Positions 1-12,640 of a stretch of 64,000 nt of DNA are shown piece by piece (the stretch's first letter is position 1; each line of letters begins with the position of its first letter). The translations under genes and the position numbers were made by a program. Source of the stretch: Siphonodentalium dalli (Eukaryota > Mollusca > Scaphopoda > Gadilida > Siphonodentaliidae); NCBI GenBank assembly GCA_032622095.1, contig CP136061.1, forward strand, positions 188,920,369 to 188,984,368, in the 5' to 3' direction. The notes under the pieces were generated by a model, which was not told the origin of the DNA, did no database searches, and saw only the letters and a list, made by a program, of their open reading frames with translations.

Positions 1-402
1 TCAGATTCACGGTGGGAATGAGAGACGAACCATAATTCGTGACCGATAAATCAACCAAATCATGGCTTTATTCTGTTGGCGATCAGCGATGAACATCAAA
101 AACATAGAAGCCTTTCATGTTCTTTGAAGATGACCGACATACGTCGACGTTCATGGCCAAATTCGGTCAAGGTCGAATGACATCGCTTTTGAATCACTTG
201 CCTTCGATAGAGACATGGTCATTAGGTTCTATTATTGGGTGGTCGCGGGATACACTGAATGCTTATCATTTTTATTACTTATTGTGGGGGATTACCTTAA
301 TTTTTTGTTAGATACTGATTCAACATTGATCGTTCTCGTTCGTGGCGACCGCTGCTTACTTAATACCTGAATTGGTAATAACAATATGCAATTTGTGTAT
401 CG

Positions 403-498
403 AGATACGTACGTATCATTTGAACGCCCGTATCGATGACCGTATCGTCAGTGCTGTATTGCTGTCGCATCGATACACCGATGTATCGTTACACCCCT
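403..498. mobile_element. Solo terminus of a hAT-like DNA transposon
   Basis: The stretch is rich in GTATCGAT-type words and ends in CGTTACACCCCTAG, the mirror of the AGGGGTGTAACGATAC-type terminus common in animal hAT elements. No partner terminus is visible, so the other end is either before position 1 or lost. The 8-bp target duplication cannot be tested. Positions 1-402 show no gene or repeat that I can recognise. Confidence 0.5.
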
Positions 499-2309
499 AG
501 TAACAAAACTGCATGCGCGGTGTTAAATTCTACAGCGACATCGAGTCTTTGAAGTCGTGTTGACATCTTTCGGTTACCACATGTATTCGGATAGAGTTCA
601 GAGCAGCATCGAGGCTTTGATTTGTAAACACCAATGAGTTCCGACTTTTGTAAATCAGTGTCCCGATATATTTTATAGCGATAGGTTATGACATAAGTGC
701 TGCGTGCTCTGGTTGACAAGATCGTCATGTGTCTTTCCAAGATCTTCTGCACTGCATTGAACTAATTTATTAATTGTTCTGAAAAAAGTGGATTGATTTT
801 ATACTCCACTGCATGTACTAGTTTGTGATTTATCTTTTCATGTAAAATGGAATGAATTACATACAAAAATCACAACATATTCATGAGAGCGATTTGCCCT
901 CCTAAATATTAGTAACTATTAGTATTAGGGAGCGATTTTCTGCCACCCTGAATTTTATATAAACACCAGGCCTGGACAATGGAATTTGGAAACAGATATC
1001 ATACAATACCGTATGAACTTGAATCTGTTTGCTGAAAAGAATACACTGGAAATATCTTACATACTTTCCCACAAATATCCGGGTTGGGTGACATTACTGA
1101 CAAGCACAATCATGACACAATTACATGAGCAGATGAGGTCAAGACAGACAAAAATTTAAAAATAGAACAATCAGACAATCACTCTAGTCTAGTTGCGTCA
1201 TTCCCGGATTCCGGACAGCCCCTGGACGTATATTTACTCGACGATTACCTAATTTGGGCACATTTGGATTAGCTTACAAGTTACAGGTACGTGTATGTCA
1301 ATAATCAGCGATCTGTTTTTTTTTTTAAATCTCGGCGTCTTTCACCCACAATCGCAAAACCGAGAATGACAAAATTCGCGCTGTAGGTAAAAATAGTAAT
1401 AAACTGGTCACGGAGAACGGGGACCAAAATTGAGTGACAAACGCGCCCGTAGTGATGGTAGTCCCTCGCAAATTATTTTTTGTAAAAACCAATAGTATAA
1501 TGATTTTTTGTAAAAATTTACTAAAAACCAATCCAGATTCGCATAATATTAAAAATTAAATAAAAAAAAAATCTCAAATTTAGTCAGACAATGTTTGTTT
1601 GTTTGATTCTGTAGTCACTCTTCGCTGACTAAATTAATAAATGTTTGAAAAGTATTCTCTGGTGCTTTAAGTTCAATCACATGTGCTGTACACGGTGCTG
1701 CGACAGACATTTCCAAATCACGAAAAATGAAAATCATAATCATATGGTCAATCCCGTTTTCCCGAAAATTATACCCTGCTCGCCCCTAATAGTAGTACAT
1801 GATCGGTTAGATAAACTCATTTAGATTAGAGAGAATATATATATTTAACTTTATTTCTTTAAATAATTATACTAACTATACTTACTTTGATAGAAAATAC
1901 TTCTGATCTTTTTTTTTAAATGGCTGCTAAATGCACTAGAAATGAAGCGGAAACAACATACCTTTGATTGGACGACTCACAAATCGTCACCGGAAGGACC
2001 GCTTTGATTGGTTAAAAATGTTAGTACTCCGAAGAGTCGAGCGTTTTCATTGGCTATCTATACACTCGTGTAATATAGTTTGTTTGTGCGAAGCGACCCG
2101 CGATTCGCCAATGGAATATTTTTGTGTATGTGTGTGTGGGTTCAGAATACAAACCGAGTTATGGGGACCGTTCCTAAAATTGAAATACACAATCAGAATG
2201 TAGTTTTGATACCATTGCGAGGACATCATTGTGAGGACATTGGAATGTCCTCATAAACCAAATTGTACTCACAACGTTGGTGTGCAAACATGTGTATGTC
2301 CTCCCAACC
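499..2309. other. AT-rich non-coding stretch, no gene seen
   Basis: Only short spurious frames occur. Between about 1961 and 2052 there are three ATTGG words (CCAAT boxes read on the other strand) in 90 bases, a promoter-like cluster, but no coding exon follows that I can support. Confidence 0.5.
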
Positions 2310-2310
2310 C

Positions 2311-2326
2311 CAGGTAAACACACCCA

Positions 2327-2360
<34 letters not shown>
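2311..2360. repeat. (CA)n microsatellite
   Basis: An uninterrupted CA run follows a short CACCCA-type imperfect stretch. It creates spurious overlapping frames on the minus strand. Confidence 0.95.
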
Positions 2361-2362
<2 letters not shown>

Positions 2363-2932
2363 TCTTCCAAAATATATAATAGATTATAACATCTAACATA
2401 TATGTAGAAACTGTGATCATGAGAATCGCACACAAATCTTAAATTCACATATGACAGGTGCGCTTAGTCTACAGGCTTCTGTTTGGAATGTAGAATAATA
2501 TAAAAGTATTTATGCCAGTTTGAGACATCTCTTATTCTGAGTTAAGATATTTCCAATTTGCTGGGATTTATCTAGACTGTTGCCACCCTAAATTCTAAAT
2601 GGGAAGGGATTAATTAAAAAATATTAAATACCCAGTTATTGTGGTTAAACTGAAAATTAAAAATTTAAAACTCATATCACTGGTACAATGGTTGTAGTAC
2701 TGAAGAATAGAAAGTTATCCATACAGAATGTAAACAGCTAATCTGACCACCCCTCAAATACAGGTACAAGTAATTTGGTCCCACACAGTATTGGTATGCA
2801 CAGGTAAAATTATGAGGTGACAGATCTATAGGAAATAATTTTGTTTTAATCTTTTATATTATTATTTATTTGAAACAAATCCAGTTTGGATTTATGGTTC
2901 CAATAGGAAATAAAAGGTCGGCCGACCACAGT

Positions 2933-3921
2933 GTCCCCCGACAATGCGGCAAGTCGATGCCGCTTTGTTAAAGAAATTTAAAAAAATGTTGAAATGTTCT
3001 AAGTCGAAAGGGTTAATAATTCCGTAAAAAAAAAAAAATTCCGTCATCTATATACATGTTGCACATCTCCAATCTGTGGGTAACAATACTCTGAAGTTTC
3101 AAATATCTACGATCAAAACTGTAGGAGCAGTTGATTACACCATGAAGGTACCCTCATACAGAAAATTATAATAAAAAAGTTGAAAGGCCCATAACTCTGG
3201 GAAACATCATTGGATCAAACTCAAATTCGAGCTTGACTTGTATTTTGATATGAACAACCCACAAAAAAAAAGAATTTCCAATTAAACAATCCAAACTTGA
3301 GTTATCACCAGGAAACCAAAGACAAAACAAGAAAAATTGAATTTTGTAAGTCGAAAAGCCCATAACTCTGAGAAAAATCATCGGATCAAACTCAAATTCG
3401 AACTTGACCTGTATTTTGATATCAATGACTCACAAAAAATTGAACAGTCCAAACTTGAGTTATCATCCGGAAACCAAAGAAAAAAGAAGACAAAATAGAA
3501 TTTTCTAAGTCGAAAAAAGTCCATAACTCAAGGAAAAATCATCGGATCAAACTTAAATTCGAACTCAACCTGTACCTTGATATGACTGATCCACGTAAAA
3601 ACGGTATTTGCAATTAAAGGATCCAAACTTGAGATATCATCCAGAAACCGAAAAAGTGAGAAATTTTCTAAGTAAAAAAAAACAGTTGAAAAAAGGGAAA
3701 TAACTCCATAAAAGAACATCGGATCAAACCCAGAATTACAGAGCACATGTGTTCTTGGTTAGACACCTACATACCAAGTTTCAATCAAATCGGATGATCA
3801 TTACTGGAGTTAACTCCGGACGGACGCACGGACTGCATGGCACGACGGAAGACGGGCAGACGGAAGACGGATGGACGGAGCTGATTACAATAGTCCCCCG
3901 AAAATAAATTTTACGGGGGAC
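2933..3921 (+). mobile_element. Helentron-like non-autonomous element (HINE/'pearl'-type architecture)
   Basis: Seen: a left edge GTCCCCCG (2933-2940), then three to four diverged ~170-bp tandem units, then a GACGG-type microsatellite (about 3820-3880), then a terminal hairpin with arms GTCCCCCG (3893-3900) and CGGGGGAC (3914-3921). The left edge repeats the hairpin arm. Core repeats plus microsatellite plus 3' hairpin is the published layout of non-autonomous Helentrons, including the 'pearl' elements of bivalves. No protein is encoded. Family assignment rests on architecture, not on similarity. Confidence 0.65.
3176..3745. repeat. Core tandem repeats of the Helentron-like element
   Basis: Units begin near 3186, 3358 and 3520 with the shared words CCATAACTC and TCGGATCAAACTCAAATTCG, spaced about 160-172 bases. 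Unit similarity is moderate, so the array is old. Minus-strand frames across it are repeat artefacts. Confidence 0.85.
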
Positions 3922-5489
3922 AAAAAAGAGGATACATAAAGTTAAAATAATGTTCATCTCCTATGTGTTTGGCATTACTTCTTCGTATCGCATTGGAATT
4001 GTCAGTTCTGATGTTTGCCAAATTTAGTCCTTGAGGTCGAGTACGAACAATGGTGGTGCTGGATGAAAGTCAATGTTTTCTTTGAAATGAATTAATGTGG
4101 GCAAGTGAACTACATGAGAGGGTAGATTGTTCCATAGTGGTAGATATTGGTTGATAAACACATGTTCAAAGAAGCCCCGGGGATGGGGGTACTTTGAACA
4201 CAACTGCTACCATTACAGAAAACATGGGTGCTGAATGGGCTACATATGATGAACAAATCTCTACATATGTTGTTGAGATTCTTTGTCTGACTGAGTGACT
4301 GTTTGGTACCATATGTAGGTTTTAACTAACATAATATGCGAAAGCTCATACTTTGTGACAATGGATATATCTGCGCCATGAGGTTTGTTCTAACGGCACC
4401 CTCTATAGAACGTCCATGATAACATATCATGTTCTCTTTTCTGTTGGTCGTTTGCAATTGGCACACGCTATATTATAACGTTTCATTAAAATCACACATG
4501 CATTGCAGTCTATAGATTTACAAGTCCCAATCTATGTATATTACTTACTGGTGCTGGAAAACTGGCAACCATGTTATCTTAACTTATCCATACCAACACA
4601 TAATCCAGGGACATTATGCCAAGAACAGGCAATATAACATCAGAGACATAAAACTATAAATCCCAAAACATCAGAGGTGAGCATTTTGAGTTATGCGACA
4701 TTTTTGGTAAAAATTAGCGAAGATTCATCGAATATAAACTTTCCTTGTTTTATATAGTTCATATATCTAGTATTTCTCATGATGTTAGTAATATGTCAGG
4801 CCTTTAGATTAGCCTAATTTGGGGACATTTCGGGAAACCGTGGGGGTTGGTTCGGAAGGGGGGGGGGGGGGGTACCCCCTTCAGACTATAGGGGGTCCGG
4901 GGAATTGTTTTTAAACGTAAGCCTAAAATGGGGTCTATCTGGTTGGTTCTGAAGCATTCAGCAAGTTATATTACCCTTATATTTTCAAGTTTTGTAAGTT
5001 ACAATCTGATATTTATTGACCACTTGGGAATATTGTATCAATTGACATCAACAAAGCCATTTTATAGATGTATGGTGCTTGAAATTTCTCCAAGCAGTCC
5101 ACCAACATACTGATCATGGGTATTGCCAATTAAAATTTAATTTAATGTGAACATGAAAAAATTTAGAAAGTTGATATGGTGTGGTCAAATGAAGCAATAT
5201 AGTAATAGTATATACACACACAAACAGGTCATAAAAAGTGTGAAAATATTTAATGAAAATTTAAATCCAGAAAGTTCAAATAGGCTCATCAACAAACAGA
5301 TATATTATATTAAGTACAGTTGCCAAAACTGACTGTACAGGTATATCTTATCAAAAAGTCATTACACAATTACTTAGATCAAGTTGATCATAAACACTGC
5401 GTGTGTTGAGCAACAGAATCAGTATTTCCTTTATTTTGAACTAATAACAAGTAACTACTGTAACTACTAAACTAGGCAAAACTGATGTT
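3922..5489. other. Non-coding stretch with a lone hAT-like left terminus and a G homopolymer
   Basis: No gene recognised. At about 4797 the sequence CAGGCCTTTAGATTAG closely matches the left terminus of the element at 6046, so it is probably a solo end of the same family. A run of about 16 G lies at 4857-4872, a place where the assembly could be wrong. Confidence 0.5.
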
Positions 5490-5493
5490 TTAA

Positions 5494-5830
5494 AGGGGTA
5501 CTGGACACTAAATATTGCCATTTATTTTATGAGACCATCTCATATTATAGCCAACAAGATTTATACAGCCAACAAATGAATAAATTGAGCAATGAATGAG
5601 TGCCATATACACTCATGTGCTTTAAGAATAACTCATTTTCATTAAAATTATCTTGTTGTTTCCATTTTTTCAAAGAGCACCTGTATGAGTGTATTTTGCA
5701 ATCATCCATGGCACAAATTTATCCTTATGTTGCATACATTCTGTTGGATATAATATGAGATAGTCCCATAATGATAAATCATAAAAATTAAAATGCCCAA
5801 ATTTAGTGTTCATAATGACTTCATTACCCT
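5494..5830. mobile_element. TTAA-flanked MITE
   Basis: Flanked by TTAA at 5490-5493 and 5831-5834. The left edge AGGGGTACTGGACACTAAAT and the inverted right edge (AGGGTAAT, then ACACTAAAT about 15 bases further in) match imperfectly. There is no coding capacity. TTAA targets are used by piggyBac-like and Kolobok elements; the superfamily cannot be fixed here. Confidence 0.5.
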
Positions 5831-6045
5831 TTAATGTTTCACTGTAACTAATGTAACTTAATATGTCTGTTTTTGTTGAAGTCCTTGTCAAATATATTTA
5901 TCATTGATGGATGTGTTGTCCAAAGGGAGTGGAAACATGCGTATTCTAATTAGTTTATCAAGAGTCTCATCTTTTGTCGATCCCTGATGTTTTCCCAGTA
6001 ACAATTGCATTTGGCTGAAACCTCTCTCGGAAATGGCATTAGAGC

Positions 6046-6431
6046 AGGCCTTTATATTGGTCTAATTTGGGGATATCGGACACGGCGTGCCGACCATGGT
6101 TCGTCACGTCGTGAGAATTGTTTTAAATCTAAACCCGTGAAATGCAATATCTTGCATGGCTTCTAACAGGACAGATATCTCACAATAGATATCTCGCAAT
6201 AGAATGAGATATATTTCCATCCTGTACTAGTTTAATTGAAGTTTTATTACATTTCTGAAAAAATTTCATCACTTTAATAAATCCTGCCCTTTTAAATAGA
6301 TTTGACATATTATATATATCCAATTTTAGATTGTGTATTTGTATAAAAAAAAATAAAAAAATTTGGGGACATCTCTTTAATTTGGGGACATCGTTAAACG
6401 CCGTGAATTTGGGGTAATTTAAAGGCCTGTA
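6046..6431. mobile_element. Small hAT-like element, CAGGCCTTTA termini
   Basis: Starts CAGGCCTTTATATTGG and ends in TTTAAAGGCCTG, giving about 10-bp inverted ends. Repeated AATTTGGGGACAT words lie near the right end. I see no convincing 8-bp target duplication, so one end may be rearranged. A second left end of this family lies near 4797. Confidence 0.45.
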
Positions 6432-7458
6432 TGTATGTGGTTATAAAAACCTGAATTGTCAAACAGAAAAGGATCCTAGTTGCATATCGGATGAAAATAA
6501 TCATTTAAAATTTTATTTTGCATGCTGGATTTTCAAACAAATGCCTAGCTTCAAAGACTTGCATTACATTCAATAAACATCTTTTCAGCCTACATGCCTA
6601 GACCAAGTTTTCTCTGTACATCACAACAGTTGGTATATCGGTTGAGTTGATGCTGTTTTGGACAGAGTCCTGTCCCATTAAGTCTTCCATAATGGACTTT
6701 ACATCCAGAATTGTGGGCGGGAGTTATTTTGCTTGTACATGTATGTCTTGGGGATGCATTGCATGTATGAACATAGAGGGCAACCTTTCCCAGGCATTAT
6801 ATCAGAGGTCCGTTGAATGTCAAAGCAATGAGATTTATAAGTAAATAAAGCCTTGTTTTCCAGAGAATTTTGATTTGTCGTGCTACCAGAAAATGTATGT
6901 AAAACAATATATAATAAATACATATTAAACACGGATTAACTCACTGCTGTGATAAAATGTTTATTATACAGCGCTCTTAATTCAGATTGTTTGGCTTCGG
7001 CAATCCGCTATGGCAACACTATGCCATGGCCCAGTTTGCTTCAGCAAATTGTTTCGGCATTGCTGATTGCCGTAGCCAATTAAGAAGGCTGATTATATGA
7101 CACCCAGTTTACAATAATAACCATTTAATTACAATTTTTTTTCACTTCAGCAGTTTAATTTTCTTATTTTCAATGGATAAATAGTCTGTCATCGTTAATC
7201 GGCACATCTCGGCAATTTCCGTAGGAGTGTGATCTGATTTTATCTGGGGAAATCTCACTCAGTGTGATACGATAATTTGGATTAGATCTTCAAACAATAG
7301 TGGTATTTAGGGAAGAATAGTCATAGTCATATAATAAACAATCGTATCATCACTTTACCTTTCTCTATCCCGGTAAATGACATATCATTTTGAAGAAAAG
7401 TTGAAAAATTTAAAACTACTCTGATCTTGTCAACACACAACAATATAATATATAACAT
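6432..7458. other. Non-coding stretch, nothing recognised
   Basis: Short frames only, with no similarity to a known protein. A TTGGCTTCGGCAATC-type word and its rough complement recur around 6985-7080 as a small imperfect inverted repeat. Confidence 0.5.
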
Positions 7459-7674
7459 ACAGTAATGTCCTAAGTAATCGACCTCTTAACCACAGAAGAA
7501 TTATGGGTAACTTTTCAGGATTTAGTCGGAAATATGGCTTGTTGCCATTCATCGGAAAGCTCTCCCTGAGAGCTTTCCGATGAATGGCAACGAGCCATAT
7601 TTCCGACTAAATCCTGAAAAGTTACCCATAATTCTGCTGTGGTTAAGAGGTCGATTACTTAGGGCGTTACTGTA
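7459..7674. mobile_element. 216-bp near-perfect palindrome (mariner-type MITE or long hairpin)
   Basis: Two arms of about 100 bp around the centre CTCTCCCTGAGAG are almost perfectly complementary, with outer ends ACAGTAAT and GTTACTGT. The ends abut TA on both sides, as in Tc1/mariner MITEs. Transcription would yield a very stable hairpin RNA. No protein is encoded. Confidence 0.85.
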
Positions 7675-7689
7675 GTTGGTCCAATACTT

Positions 7690-8000
7690 GTACCCAGAAT
7701 CTCTAAAAAAAATAACCCTCTCCGCAATATTCTGAATAATGCCATTGAATTTTTTGTTTTAATAGATTTTATTTGTGCTTTGGATTATACATAGCACCTG
7801 GTGCAGGCAACAGGCAAGCCAATACATATGATACCCGCTACACTCGGATGAGTTTTATTACACCATCAAATGACACACATATTGCCAAATCATTCACTTA
7901 CAATGGAATTAAACTTTGGAATGATTTAGACATTGAATACAAGTCAACCGAAGACTCAAACCGGTTAAAAGAGTGTGTCAGACTGGAATTATACAGATAA
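7690..8000 (+). pseudogene. Decayed C-terminus of a non-LTR retrotransposon reverse transcriptase
   Basis: The frame ending at 8000 carries residues like YDTRYTRMSFITPSNDTH and SFTYNGIKLWNDLD, matching the end of CR1/jockey-type ORF2 proteins (an arginine-rich stretch, then 'G..LWN.LP', then a serine/lysine-rich tail). The upstream part has shifted frames, and no ATG is in a sensible place. It is a dead fragment in + orientation, probably tied to the 3' region near 8900-9240. Confidence 0.6.
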
Positions 8001-8109
8001 AGAAGAGGAAATTTTTGTGTGGACATAAACTTTAAAGCAAATCAACACCTTTTCATGTGCTCTATCTGTTTTCATCTGTATTTCATACAGCTGAAGTATT
8101 TTTATCCCA

Positions 8110-8620
8110 AATACACATTTTAGTGCATTCATCCAGAGGAGGTCTGTGGATTCTGTGTTGGAGTAAGCTCACTCGGCCACCATTTGATAGGTGGGCCCTT
8201 TGCTTATAATATCTTTGTAGAGGGCTGCGAAAACAAAACAGAACCCATAGACACCTTCTGGCTCTGCAGAAATTGCTCGGGTGCCACCTTTGGGATGCAT
8301 ACATGTGTGCATCTCAGGGGTGACATCTGAGTGGTTTCTGTGATGAATGCACATTGATCTGGTAGCATGGCACCAATTTGCTACATTTGATAATTTTCTG
8401 TATTATTCACGATTGTAATTTATAGGTTTTACTTTCACAATCATGTAGGTTTTACAGTTTGAACATTATTCAGGGGGGGGGGGGGTCTATGGATTATGTG
8501 TTGGAGTAAGTTCAACTCGGCTACCATTTGATAGGTGGGCTCTCTGCTTATGTCTGTAGAGGGCTGCTGAAACAAAACAGAACCCATAGACACTGCCCGT
8601 GTGGTTGCATCTCTTAATTT
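8110..8620. repeat. Diverged ~115-bp direct repeat, two copies
   Basis: The blocks at about 8138-8255 and 8483-8597 share GTGTTGGAGTAAG, CCATTTGATAGGTGGGC, GAGGGCTGC and AACAGAACCCATAGACAC. They lie in the same orientation with about 345-base spacing. The second is preceded by a 13-G run. Function unknown. Confidence 0.8.
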
Positions 8621-8904
8621 GCAATAATTTATGCACAACATCTCCCACACTTTCATTCATCAAAACTCTTAGTGCCTAATTTTATGAATATCATCATATG
8701 TCATTCTTAAATGATCTTAAAGATTTAAAATGATTTCACTATCAAACCAAGTTTGGTACCGGTAACTCTGAAATTGATCTTAACATTCTTAGGAAATTTC
8801 AACACATACTTTAATAAGGAAATATATCTCTTGAAGTCCATTATAAACTATATTTATTCCTTTGGTCATTTGAAAATTTGAAATTGTTTGCAGATAACAT
8901 CTAT

Positions 8905-9240
8905 TAATCTGAGGACCATTGTGGAAATAAGTCTGCCCATTTATGGGTCAGACTTTTCAATGTTATCCTCGGTGCGATGGGTGAGTCTTATTACATCATA
9001 AAGACCACTTCTTTAAAAATTAATATATTTGATTAAATAAATTATAATGAAATGAAACTGAAATTAATCTTTCAAATTAATGATTGACACTGTTTAGATA
9101 TTTTCTCATATGTTTAAAATCAGCTGTATACAATCTAAACTGTAATATCTTATGGTCCATTCAAACTGTAGGACCTTTTGTAATATGTTTTTACATCGCA
9201 CCAAATAAATCTATCTATCTATATATCTAATATATATATT
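8905..9240 (+). mobile_element. 3' end of a LINE with CTAT-type tail
   Basis: The words ACCATTGTGGAAATAAG and a GTCTGCCC...GGGTCAGAC stem near 8915-8955 resemble 3' untranslated sequence of CR1/L2-like elements. The segment ends at about 9204-9240 with AATAAATCTATCTATC, a polyadenylation-like word running into a tetranucleotide tail. It is probably the 3' end of the LINE whose coding remnant ends at 8000. Confidence 0.5.
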
Positions 9241-9379
9241 ATTTAGTGGATTCAAAATGGTCATGAACAATTTTGAAAAATTTGCTGTTAGCCTTATTGC
9301 CAAGAGTAGGATCACCCAACAATAGAATTTGTATAGTCACATTAACTTTCATATCTTGCATTTTTCTGAATAGTGTTAA

Positions 9380-9855
9380 AGGGAGACTGTATGGCAATTT
9401 CAATAAATTCTCGGTGAAAACAACAATATAATATCGATAATGTAGAGAAAAATAATTAATTTGAGTCGAAGAAGTTCAGGTTAACAGGCCATCTTAAATT
9501 CAAATTGAAACTCAATATAAATTTACTGTATAGCTCCAGCCATTACTTCGTACTCAGCAGACAGTGACAGTCACACAATGGAAATCTGGTTACCTTATTC
9601 TACAAAGCAGAAAATACAGAAACCAACAACTTAGTACTCAGCAGACAGTGACAGTCAAACAGTGACCACCTTATTCTACAAAGCAGAAACCAAAAACTTC
9701 GTACTCAGCAGACAGTCAAATAATGGAAATCTGGTTACCTTATTCTATGAAGCAGAAAATGCAGAAACCAACAACTTTGTACTCAGCAGAAAGTCAAATA
9801 ATGGAAATCAGAAAATATAAAAACTGAAAACAACATTTGAGTACACAGTACACCT
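9380..9855. mobile_element. TTAA-flanked MITE containing a minisatellite
   Basis: TTAA lies at 9376-9379 and 9856-9859. The left edge AGGGAGACTGT and inverted right edge AGGTGTACTGT agree at most positions. The interior is largely a degenerate minisatellite. No coding capacity. Confidence 0.45.
9540..9830. repeat. Minisatellite, ~70-85-bp unit, four copies
   Basis: Units start near 9545, 9629, 9697 and 9774 with ACTTCGTACTCAGCAGACAG-like sequence and contain GGAAATCTGGTTACC, TTATTCTACAAAGCAG and related words. Unequal lengths suggest internal deletions. Confidence 0.85.
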
Positions 9856-9859
9856 TTAA

Positions 9860-11929
9860 TATTAGCTGATAATAGGAAACACAGTATATCAGTTATTGTT
9901 CAGCATCCTCATTCGTATTACCACAACTACAGGTTTGTTAATGAGAAAATTAAAAAGATTTTGGGTATTTAAGTCACAATACAGCCATTTCTTAATCTTG
10001 AATAAACAATTTGGCTCGCCCTATCCCCTTGGAACTGCCTTATCTAATTTACGTTGTTCATGTTTTAGCTTAGATATAGAGGAGCATGAACGTATTGATG
10101 GGTCTAATCCATTCAATAATCCAATAGTGAATAGGAAGAAAGATCTTAGATATGAATTTCATGAATTGGTAACATGTTCATATCTAGAAATGTTTTCATT
10201 GCCACTCATGGGATATCTACTAACACAAGATACATGCCAAGGATTTTTTTTAAAAATATAATTTGGGCTAATATGATGAATAGCCTTTAATATGCATACA
10301 ATAATAGTTCTTCAATTGTGCCTTTATTGTTGGAGGATGTGACCAGTTTCTTAATAGATAAGAGCATGACTTGCCCCTCTTATGATGCCACTAATGGTTC
10401 TCGGTGCATCAACCTGTAATGATTCCAGACTGGACACAATTAAGACTTTGAGAATCAATCATGAATCCCAAATCACCAAATTGCCAATGAATTATAATTA
10501 CTCATCTTGCTATTAGGCCCTTTACAGAATACATGTATGGCATCAGTTTCTGTTTGATAGTGATTTGGAAGTTCTATTGGAAGAGGAATTTATTAGCCCG
10601 GGCCATTTGTTTAAAGGGGGCAAAAGTCCTATTTTAAGAGCCAGAACCCAATTTTGGGGTTCAGCCCTATTGTCTGACCCCTAATTGAAACTTACTTTGA
10701 TACTAGTATATCTATGTGGTAACCACATACATATATCATTTCTATTATTTTCTATAGCATTCTAGGATGGAATTGTCCATCAGGGAACACCTTGTCCCCG
10801 AAAATCCAAAAATGAGCGACTACAACATTGCCAAAAAGGATGTTGGCTCGATAGATTAGTTTGCAGGGTTAAGTGATTGATATAGGTAACAGCTGTTGGT
10901 CTTTACTGTTTGCTATCTTGAAAATGTTGTTGCAGTGCATTCAAAATAAGCAACTGAGCAACTTTATTTTGAAATGTATGTATCTACCTGCCAAAAATCA
11001 ACAAAATATCAATGTTTACAGGAATTGGAAACACCCACAAGTTTCACCTTGTTAATTTTGGTAAATCGTTATCAAAACGTCACATTTTATTTATGACAGT
11101 GGGGGTTGTCTAAATTTTTATACAACTATCGAAAGTTAAGATTCAGCATTAGCCATGGAGGTAAGGCAAGACAAGGTGATCAACGATATGAGATTATAAA
11201 GACACCAGTCCACTCCTCATAGTAACAACCAATGGTTAGTTAGTGACTGACAAGGTCACACAATATAGTAAATGTATTATCCAGGTTCATCACTTATTTA
11301 TAATAACGTCCTGTGTTATATTTGAATCACAGTTACCAGCCTGGACAGTTCCGCCATTCACATGATAATTTGATAGACATAATTACTACCAAATTAGCTC
11401 CTGGGAACCAATGATAGTGAAGAATGCAATCAAAATTTATGCATTTTATCCAACCACAACGAGAGGCCGATCACGATCGGCAGATGTTTAACCCATACCT
11501 TGGCGATAGCGATTAGCTATTTTTTATAAATCCTTACACCAGCCTTTTCATGAGTGCCAACAGGATTGGTGGAGGATGTTAATATTTTTTAAGCAAATAA
11601 ACCAAATGACCCTCACTATGCAGGTTAGGGATGTTGTTATCATAAACTATGCCAAGAACTATAAACATAATCAATGGAAATATTTGAGTTATCAAATCGG
11701 ATAGTATGGGGTTAATCTTACCCATACAGAAAACAGAACTGGACCAGAGAGTCATCAATCACAGTTTGACATATGATAAACAAGCCTACAAGCCACCACT
11801 GTCAGGCTTAGCATGTAGTATCTAAAGTCCATAGCAATAAATAACTCATTTAAATAACACACATGGTCTGTGTGATATGTTCTCTTCAAATTCACAGCAG
11901 CAAACAGGTATTAATTACTTGAAGTATGA
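9860..11929. other. Non-coding stretch, no gene recognised
   Basis: A 121-codon open frame at 9896-10261 lacks a recognisable domain, sits in low-complexity AT-rich sequence and has no ATG at its start. I do not call it. No repeat with clear borders was seen. Confidence 0.5.
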
Positions 11930-12640
11930 AGGACAATAACTCTGTTAAAATATATCGGATCAAACCCATATTCGAACTCGATCTGTATTTAGGGGTGAGA
12001 AATTCATATACCAAATTTGGTGTTGATCAGATGAAAAATGTTTGAGTCATAGCAGCTTAAGTGAATTCTAAGTAAACATAAGAGTGAAAAGGGTTAATTA
12101 AACAATACCAAAAACCATACAGATGAAGAACATGCTAAGAAAAACCTATGTAAGAAATATGAGGCAGATCAGAAGAAATATGTTCAACTTATTGCATTGG
12201 ATAGCATGTGTGTGAAGGGTTAATTATTTTCTAACCTGATCAACCAATCAATACCAAAAACTATACAGGTGAGGGGTGTGTCATCATAATCCTACATATA
12301 AAATAGGAACAAAATCGGACAAAAAATACTTCGGTTGTAGCATCGGATTTTTTTGTTGTTGTTGGAAAAAGGGTCATAACTCCTTTAAAATAAATCGGAT
12401 CAAACCCATATTCGAACTCTATGTTTGAGTTATGGCAGAATGCATGAATTCTAAGTCGAAAAAGGGCCATAACTCTGTAAGAAAAAAGTCCGATAAAACC
12501 CATATTTGAACTCGATCTATATTTTGGCCTGATAAATCCATATACAAAATTTGGTTCCGATCGGATAGAAAATGTTTGAGTTATCGCATTTTGCGTAAAG
12601 TGTCTACAGACGGACAGACAGACAGATGGACAAACAACGA
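11930..12640 (+). mobile_element. Helentron-like core repeats with GACA/GACG microsatellite
   Basis: Three diverged units (about 11935, 12366 and 12466) share AATAACTCTGTTAAA, TCGGATCAAACCCATATTCG and AACTCGATCTGTATTT. They are followed by CAGACGGACAGACAGACAGA near 12604. This matches the order of the element at 2933-3921 (core repeats, then microsatellite), but no clear CCCCCG hairpin ends are present. It is likely a degraded relative. Nothing recognisable was seen at 12641-13090. Confidence 0.55.

Noticed and set aside
9896-10261. 121-codon plus-strand frame
   Set aside because: No ATG at its start, no domain, no promoter or splice signals, and no recognised similarity.
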